Shown: one piece after another, positions 60,325 through 64,000 of the stretch
Position numbering within the stretch: position 1 is the first letter of the stretch
Layout of the letters: the number at the start of each line of letters is the position of its first letter
Assembly (NCBI RefSeq): GCF_000026145.1
Contig: NC_009445.1
Span: 5,548,501-5,612,500, forward strand
Length of the DNA stretch: 64,000 nt
Reading direction: 5' to 3'
Source of the DNA: Bradyrhizobium sp. ORS 278
GTDB taxonomy: Bacteria; Pseudomonadota; Alphaproteobacteria; Rhizobiales; Xanthobacteraceae
The notes under the pieces: model-generated
What the model was told of the DNA's origin: nothing
The model's database searches: none
Seen by the model: the letters and a program-made list of their open reading frames with translations, nothing else
Made by a program: the position numbers and the translations under genes

Positions 60325-61094
60325 GCCGGTTTCTCCATCGCAGCTCCCGAACGGTTGTCGAGCCGGCCGCGCGCCATCTCCTGCACCAGCGGATCTTCGT
60401 CGCGCGCGAGCTCGGCGATCTCAGCGAGCGGGATGCGGCTCGCGACCTCATGGCGCACACGCCAGTCGGGATCCCGACGCATCGCTGTCAGCAGATCGGG
60501 CGCCAGGCGCTCGGCGATCTCCAGCCGCACCCGCGCATCGGGATCGCTGATCATGCCGAGCAGCCAGTCGCTCGGGATACGCCGCGCGACGACACGGCGG
60601 ACCTCGGCCTCGGGATCGCCCATCATGCGGCCGAGCACTGAGGGCACGATGCGGCGCGCGACGACCAGCCGGACGTAATAGTCGTCGTCCATCATCATCG
60701 GCATCAGGTCTTCGGGATCGAGCACGGTCGCGATGCGGATGCGGACCTCGCGATGTGGGTCGTGGCGCAGCCGCAGTACCAGCCGTTTCGGCAGCCGCCG
60801 CGCCGCATTCCAGCGCACGGTCTCCTCGGGATCGTCGAGCAGCGGCGGCAAGTAGAACGGGCTCGCATGCTTGGCGGCGATCGCCCGCACCTCGAAATGC
60901 GGATGCTTGACGTAGTCGTTGGCGAGCGCCGGATTCCAGTTGAAGAAGCGGTCGATGCGCCGCGCGTAGCGGTCGTGCACGCAGGCGTGGCGGAGCTTGC
61001 AGCCACCGGCCGCGCTCAGCTGCTCGTGGGCGCAGCCGGTGCAGCTGATCTCGTGGCCCTGCCAGTCGATGGCTTCGTCGATGTCGTCACTCAT
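60321..61094 (-). CDS. LRV (leucine-rich repeat variant) iron-sulfur protein
   Basis: A 257-residue protein. The N-terminal cluster domain has four cysteines, C18, C21, C32 and C38 (CTGC, then GCKLRHACVHDRYARRIDRFF). The rest is eight or so ~24-residue LRV repeats of the type DPEETVRWNAARRLPxRLL, DPHREVRIRIATVLDPEDL, DPEAEVRRVVARRIPSDWL. It matches the LRV protein described near nifB in Azotobacter vinelandii, which carries a 4Fe-4S cluster. Role in nitrogen fixation unknown; the repeats suggest a binding scaffold. Confidence 0.9.
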   Translation of the reverse strand: MSDDIDEAIDWQGHEISCTGCAHEQLSAAGGCKLRHACVHDRYARRIDRFFNWNPALANDYVKHPHFEVRAIAAKHASPFYLPPLLDDPEETVRWNAARRLPKRLVLRLRHDPHREVRIRIATVLDPEDLMPMMMDDDYYVRLVVARRIVPSVLGRMMGDPEAEVRRVVARRIPSDWLLGMISDPDARVRLEIAERLAPDLLTAMRRDPDWRVRHEVASRIPLAEIAELARDEDPLVQEMARGRLDNRSGAAMEKPA

Positions 61095-61620
61095 CGTCGA
61101 GCTCCACCCGGTCGACGACCTCGAGCAGCACGCGCGCGCCGATCTTGTCGGTGGGATCGAGGTCGAGCAGCTTCTGCACCGCGAGCCGCCCCTCGACGAG
61201 ATTGCCGAGCCGCATCTGCAGGTAGGCGTAGCCCTTCAAGGTGAACATGAAGAAGCGCGGCAGCATGTGGTCGAAGCTGCCGAATTCGGCATGCTCCGGC
61301 CGGACGTCACGCCAATGCGGCGGCAGATGGTTTTCGAGCGCGGCCTTGGCGAGACAGCGCTTGGCGATACGGAGCGCGTCGTTGAGCCGCCCCTTGTAGA
61401 AGTAGAAACGATAGAAGCCGATCAGGACCGCCGCATGATCCGGCGCCAGCGCCTCGGCCTGTTTCAGATGAGCCTCGGCGACATCGTCGAGATGATAGCT
61501 CTGACTGGCCTGCCACAGCTGATGCTCGGCCTCTTCCGGCAGCCCGCCACCGAGCAGCGCGTCCGCAAGCAGCGCGTCCTCAATGGCAGTTTGGGAGTTG
61601 GGCCGGGCATCGGTCGGCAT
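61087..61620 (-). CDS. TPR-type helical repeat protein of the nifB operon
   Basis: A 177-residue helical repeat protein: AEAHLKQAEALAPDHAAVLIGFYRFYFYKGRLNDALRIAKRCLAKAALENHLPPHWRDV, then RFFMFTLKGYAYLQMRLGNLVEGRLAVQKLLDLDPTDKIGARVLLEVVD. It is similar in order of elements to the 161-residue TPR protein at 52296-52781. I start at MPTDARPNSQTAIED; the frame continues upstream but overlaps the IscA-like gene. It overlaps the LRV gene by 8 bp. Confidence 0.78.
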   Translation of the reverse strand: MPTDARPNSQTAIEDALLADALLGGGLPEEAEHQLWQASQSYHLDDVAEAHLKQAEALAPDHAAVLIGFYRFYFYKGRLNDALRIAKRCLAKAALENHLPPHWRDVRPEHAEFGSFDHMLPRFFMFTLKGYAYLQMRLGNLVEGRLAVQKLLDLDPTDKIGARVLLEVVDRVELDDE

Positions 61621-61631
61621 GATCTGCTGTC

Positions 61632-61961
61632 CTAGTCCTGCAGCGCCTTCAAGGCATGGCTGGAGCACGACACCTGTTTCGGATCATGGAACACCAGTCC
61701 GGTCTGGGTGGCGGTGTCAGCGAAATCGATGGTGACGCCATCGAGCAGCAACCGGCTCTCGGCCGGCAGGAACAGCTTGACGCCGTCGCGCTCGACCACA
61801 GCGTCTCCGGAGAGCGGCGTGGCGAGCACGCTGATGTCGGCGGCGAGACCCGAGCAGCCGCCCGGCGACACCGCGAGGCGGAAGCCGGCGCCGGCGGCGC
61901 CGTCGGCTCGCAGCATCATGCGCATGAATTTCTGCGCGGCTGGCGTGAGCGTGAAGTTCAT
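61632..61961 (-). CDS. HesB/IscA-type Fe-S protein with a degenerate C-terminal motif
   Basis: A 109-residue A-type carrier fold: LTPAAQKFMRMMLRADGAAGAGFRLAVSPGGCSGLAADISV, with C36 in the first conserved position. The family normally ends with a CGCG motif; here it is SCSSH, so only C99 of the C-terminal pair remains. Cluster binding may be altered. nif-linked IscA (iscN) genes usually lie between nifB-fdxN and nifU/S; here it follows fdxN by 10 bp. Confidence 0.82.
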   Translation of the reverse strand: MNFTLTPAAQKFMRMMLRADGAAGAGFRLAVSPGGCSGLAADISVLATPLSGDAVVERDGVKLFLPAESRLLLDGVTIDFADTATQTGLVFHDPKQVSCSSHALKALQD

Positions 61962-61971
61962 CTGGCTCTCC

Positions 61972-62196
61972 TCAGGCCGGCGGCTGATAGCGCGGGAACG
62001 AATTGTCGATGACGCAGGTGTTGTCGACCGGACAGACCGCGGCGCATTGCGGCTCGTCGAAATGGCCGATGCACTCGGTGCACTTCTTGGGGTCGATCAC
62101 GAAGGTGCCGTTCTTCTCGGAGATCGCCACGTTCGGACATTCGGGCTCGCAGGCCGAACAGCTCGTGCATTGCGAGGCAATGATCTTCAAAGTCAT
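61972..62196 (-). CDS. fdxN: 2[4Fe-4S] ferredoxin FdxN
   Basis: A 74-residue bacterial-type ferredoxin. Cluster motifs are [11 protein letters not shown] and [17 protein letters not shown]; the insertion between the last two ligand cysteines is typical of NifB-linked FdxN. It supplies electrons to nitrogenase or to NifB. It lies downstream of nifB, separated by 55 bp with a hairpin. Confidence 0.94.
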   Translation of the reverse strand: MTLKIIASQCTSCSACEPECPNVAISEKNGTFVIDPKKCTECIGHFDEPQCAAVCPVDNTCVIDNSFPRYQPPA

Positions 62197-62218
62197 GAAA
62201 CGCTCCTGTCGAAAGGGG

Positions 62219-62242
62219 CCGGCGGCGCCGCGACGCCGCCGG
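62219..62242 (-). terminator. Hairpin in the nifB-fdxN gap
   Basis: CCGGCGGCG / CGCCGCCGG form a perfect 9-bp stem with a 6-nt loop, without a T-tract. It may stabilise the 3' end of nifB mRNA or reduce read-through. Confidence 0.45.
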
Positions 62243-62251
62243 GATCGGATC

Positions 62252-63814
62252 TCACGCCGCCGAGGTCAGGGCGCCCTGGCGGATCTCGGCGTCCCCGCGC
62301 ACGACGTGCTCGATCTCGCCGCTGTTGACCTTGTCCAGGTAGCTCTTGAACCAGGCGATCGCCGACTTCTCGATGAACTCGTGGGCGAACTGGTCGACCG
62401 GCTCGATGCCGGCGGCCTGCAGGTCGCTCTTCGGGCAGCCGCCGATCTTGGCCACGAACACCGCATGGCAGTCGTTGATGGCGCGGATCACGGTCTCCAG
62501 GCTGTCCTCGTCGCCATAACCGCCCTGGCAGTACAGGTCGACACGGCGGTGACCGACGAACTTCGCACCGGCCGTGGAGAGTTCGTAGACCTGGAACTCC
62601 TTGGCGTGGCCGAAATGCTCGTTGATCAGGCCCGAGCCCTTGGTCGCGACCGCGACCAGCAGCTTGACGTCGCTGGACTGGCCGGCGAGCGAGGCAAGCT
62701 CCTCCTGGCGGGCAACGACCTTGGCGACACGCTCGCTCTCGACCGCCTCCTGATAGGCCTTGCGGCTGTCGATGTCGTAGTTCACTTCCATCGCCATGAT
62801 CTTGTCGGTGGTGAACTCCGCCGAGCGGTCCTCGCCGAGCAGGCCGACGGCGTCGGCGCGGCACTGGCGGCAGTGCCGCATCATGTTCATCTCGCCTTCG
62901 CACTCGTCCTGCAGCGCCTTCAGCTCCTGCGCGGTCGGGCCGCGCTGGCCGGTCAGGCCGAACACGGTGCCATGCTCCGGCGAGGAGATCAGCGGCATGA
63001 TGTTGTGCAGGAAGGCGCCGCGCGACTTCACCGCCTTGTTGACCTCGACGAGGTGCTTGTCGTTGACGCCGGGGATCATCACCGAGTTGACCTTGCAGAG
63101 GATGCCGCGCTCGGTCAGCATCTCCAGGCCCTGCAGCTGGCGGTCGGTCAGCAGCTTGGCCGCCTCGACGCCGGTGTAGCGCTTGTGCTTCCAGAACACC
63201 CAGGGATAGATCTTGGCGCCGATCTCGGGATCGACCATGTTGATGGTGATGGTGACGTGGTCGACGTTGAAGCCGGCGATGGTGTCGACATGGTCGGGCA
63301 GCGCGAGGCCGTTGGTCGACAGGCAGAGCTTGATGTCGGGCGCGGTGCGCGCGATCAGCTCGAACGTCTTGAAGGTCTTCTCGGGGTTGGCGAGCGGATC
63401 GCCGGGGCCGGCGATGCCGAGCACGGTCATCTGCGGAATGGTCGAGGCGACCGCGAGCACCTTCTTGGCAGCCTGCTCCGGCGAGAGCTTCTCGCTGACG
63501 ACGCCCGGACGCGACTCGTTGGCGCAGTCATATTTGCGATTGCAATAGTTGCACTGGATGTTGCAGGCGGGCGCCACGGCGACATGCATGCGCGCGTAGT
63601 GGTGATGCGCCTCCTCGCTGTAGCAGGGATGGTTCTTCACCTTCTCCCAGATCTCCGGCGGGAGGTCGTTCTCGCCGGCGCCCGAGCCGCAGCTCGCTTT
63701 GCCGCTGCCGCCCGAGGTGCCGCAGCCCTTATGTTCTGCGATGGTCTGCATCACCGAGCTCAGCTTGTCGCCGTCCGGTATCGTCGCCTGTTCGTGCTGC
63801 ACTGACGCGTCCAT
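62252..63814 (-). CDS. nifB: FeMo-cofactor biosynthesis protein NifB
   Basis: A radical-SAM enzyme that makes NifB-co, the 8Fe-9S-C precursor of FeMo-co. It has 520 residues. The SAM-cluster motif is CNIQCNYC (C84, C88, C91). Other cysteines in [13 protein letters not shown] and [12 protein letters not shown] fit ligands of the auxiliary clusters. A NifX/NafY-like domain follows (residues ~395-500, [27 protein letters not shown]). First gene of a long operon extending to about 56.3 kb. A perfect sigma-54 promoter and NifA site lie upstream. Confidence 0.96.
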   Translation of the reverse strand: MDASVQHEQATIPDGDKLSSVMQTIAEHKGCGTSGGSGKASCGSGAGENDLPPEIWEKVKNHPCYSEEAHHHYARMHVAVAPACNIQCNYCNRKYDCANESRPGVVSEKLSPEQAAKKVLAVASTIPQMTVLGIAGPGDPLANPEKTFKTFELIARTAPDIKLCLSTNGLALPDHVDTIAGFNVDHVTITINMVDPEIGAKIYPWVFWKHKRYTGVEAAKLLTDRQLQGLEMLTERGILCKVNSVMIPGVNDKHLVEVNKAVKSRGAFLHNIMPLISSPEHGTVFGLTGQRGPTAQELKALQDECEGEMNMMRHCRQCRADAVGLLGEDRSAEFTTDKIMAMEVNYDIDSRKAYQEAVESERVAKVVARQEELASLAGQSSDVKLLVAVATKGSGLINEHFGHAKEFQVYELSTAGAKFVGHRRVDLYCQGGYGDEDSLETVIRAINDCHAVFVAKIGGCPKSDLQAAGIEPVDQFAHEFIEKSAIAWFKSYLDKVNSGEIEHVVRGDAEIRQGALTSAA

Positions 63815-63866
63815 GTCCGCTCCTTAACGTTGCTGGCGAGCCGCAAACCGCCTTGGTAAGGAGTTC

Positions 63867-63882
63867 AGCAACTCGCGTGCCA
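63867..63882 (-). promoter_or_regulatory. Sigma-54 promoter of the nifB operon
   Basis: Minus strand TGGCACG-CGAG-TTGCT, an exact consensus match, 53 bp before the nifB start. Confidence 0.9.
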
Positions 63883-63980
63883 CGCCGCGGACAAGATCAT
63901 TTCTTCGGACTATCAACGCGTTAGCAAAATCATTGCGGCTGTCGCCTTGCCAACATGCGAAAGCCTCTCGTTTGATGCGT

Positions 63981-63996
63981 TGTTAGAAACGTTACA
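63981..63996. promoter_or_regulatory. NifA upstream activator site for nifB
   Basis: TGTTAGAAACGTTACA, an exact TGT-N10-ACA, 99 bp upstream of the sigma-54 promoter, near the window edge. Confidence 0.82.
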
Positions 63997-64000
63997 GACT

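Noticed and set aside
62003..63805. 600-codon open frame antisense to nifB and fdxN
   Set aside because: It mirrors the nifB reading frame and has no recognisable protein features; nifB and fdxN are certain.

Overview
The window is GC-rich alphaproteobacterial chromosome. Gene content points to Bradyrhizobium, most likely a photosynthetic or free-living diazotrophic type: a rhizobial fixABCX operon, and a nif cluster that includes nifV (homocitrate synthase, often absent from strictly symbiotic rhizobia), nifW, nifQ, nifZ, nifB and an irr-like gene. Genus assignment is inference from protein style and gene order. nifDKEN are not in the window and presumably lie beyond one end. No rRNA, tRNA or CRISPR was recognised.

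Layout. 1-8.9 kb: the 3' part of bamA, a Tyr/Gly-rich exported protein, a gcrA-like gene plus partner, an S24-type repressor with a family of 17-bp operator-like palindromes, a quinone oxidoreductase, a Gdx/SugE exporter and a flippase-like membrane protein. 8.85-27.8 kb: a phosphonate island. It holds the C-P lyase operon phnGHIJKLMN with divergent phnF, a 2-aminoethylphosphonate-type ABC system (phnSTUV-like) ending in a metallophosphoesterase, a phnCDE1E2 transporter, and a divergent operon with a hexapeptide acetyltransferase, a second phnM and a 2H-phosphoesterase (DUF1045). Pho-box-like repeats precede all four operons. 27.8-36.6 kb: MscS channel, an amidase/ABC-transporter/SDR operon, ahpC-ahpD with a strong terminator, and a TPR/Sel1-like membrane protein. 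36.7-40.9 kb: an unusual fusion of two classes of solute-binding protein, then molybdenum-related genes (modD, DUF2478, mop) with TATA-rich palindromes.

41-64 kb: nitrogen fixation. Minus strand: fixABCX; nifV-cysE-nifW; nifH-nifQ-irr; bolA-grx4-ferredoxin; and a long operon nifB-fdxN-iscA-TPR-LRV-nifZ-nifZ-(unknowns)-degT-ferredoxin-(unknowns)-trHb. Plus strand: a receiver-like gene plus an ArsC-like gene, and TPR-sufT-dienelactone-hydrolase-like genes. Sigma-54 -24/-12 promoters are readable before fixA, nifV, nifH, the receiver-like gene, bolA, the TPR gene and nifB; canonical NifA sites (TGT-N10-ACA) are present for nifV, nifH/receiver and nifB. An intact IS1182-type element and palindromic repeats separate the plus-strand accessory block from the 3' end of the nifB operon.

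The most unusual observations are three nif-cluster proteins that keep a recognisable enzyme or signalling fold but have lost the key residue: a DegT-type aminotransferase with Phe in place of the PLP lysine, a dienelactone-hydrolase-like protein with Gly in place of the nucleophile, and a receiver domain with Gly in place of the phospho-acceptor Asp. The LivK-TAXI binding-protein fusion and the 17-bp operator family beside the S24 repressor also stand out.
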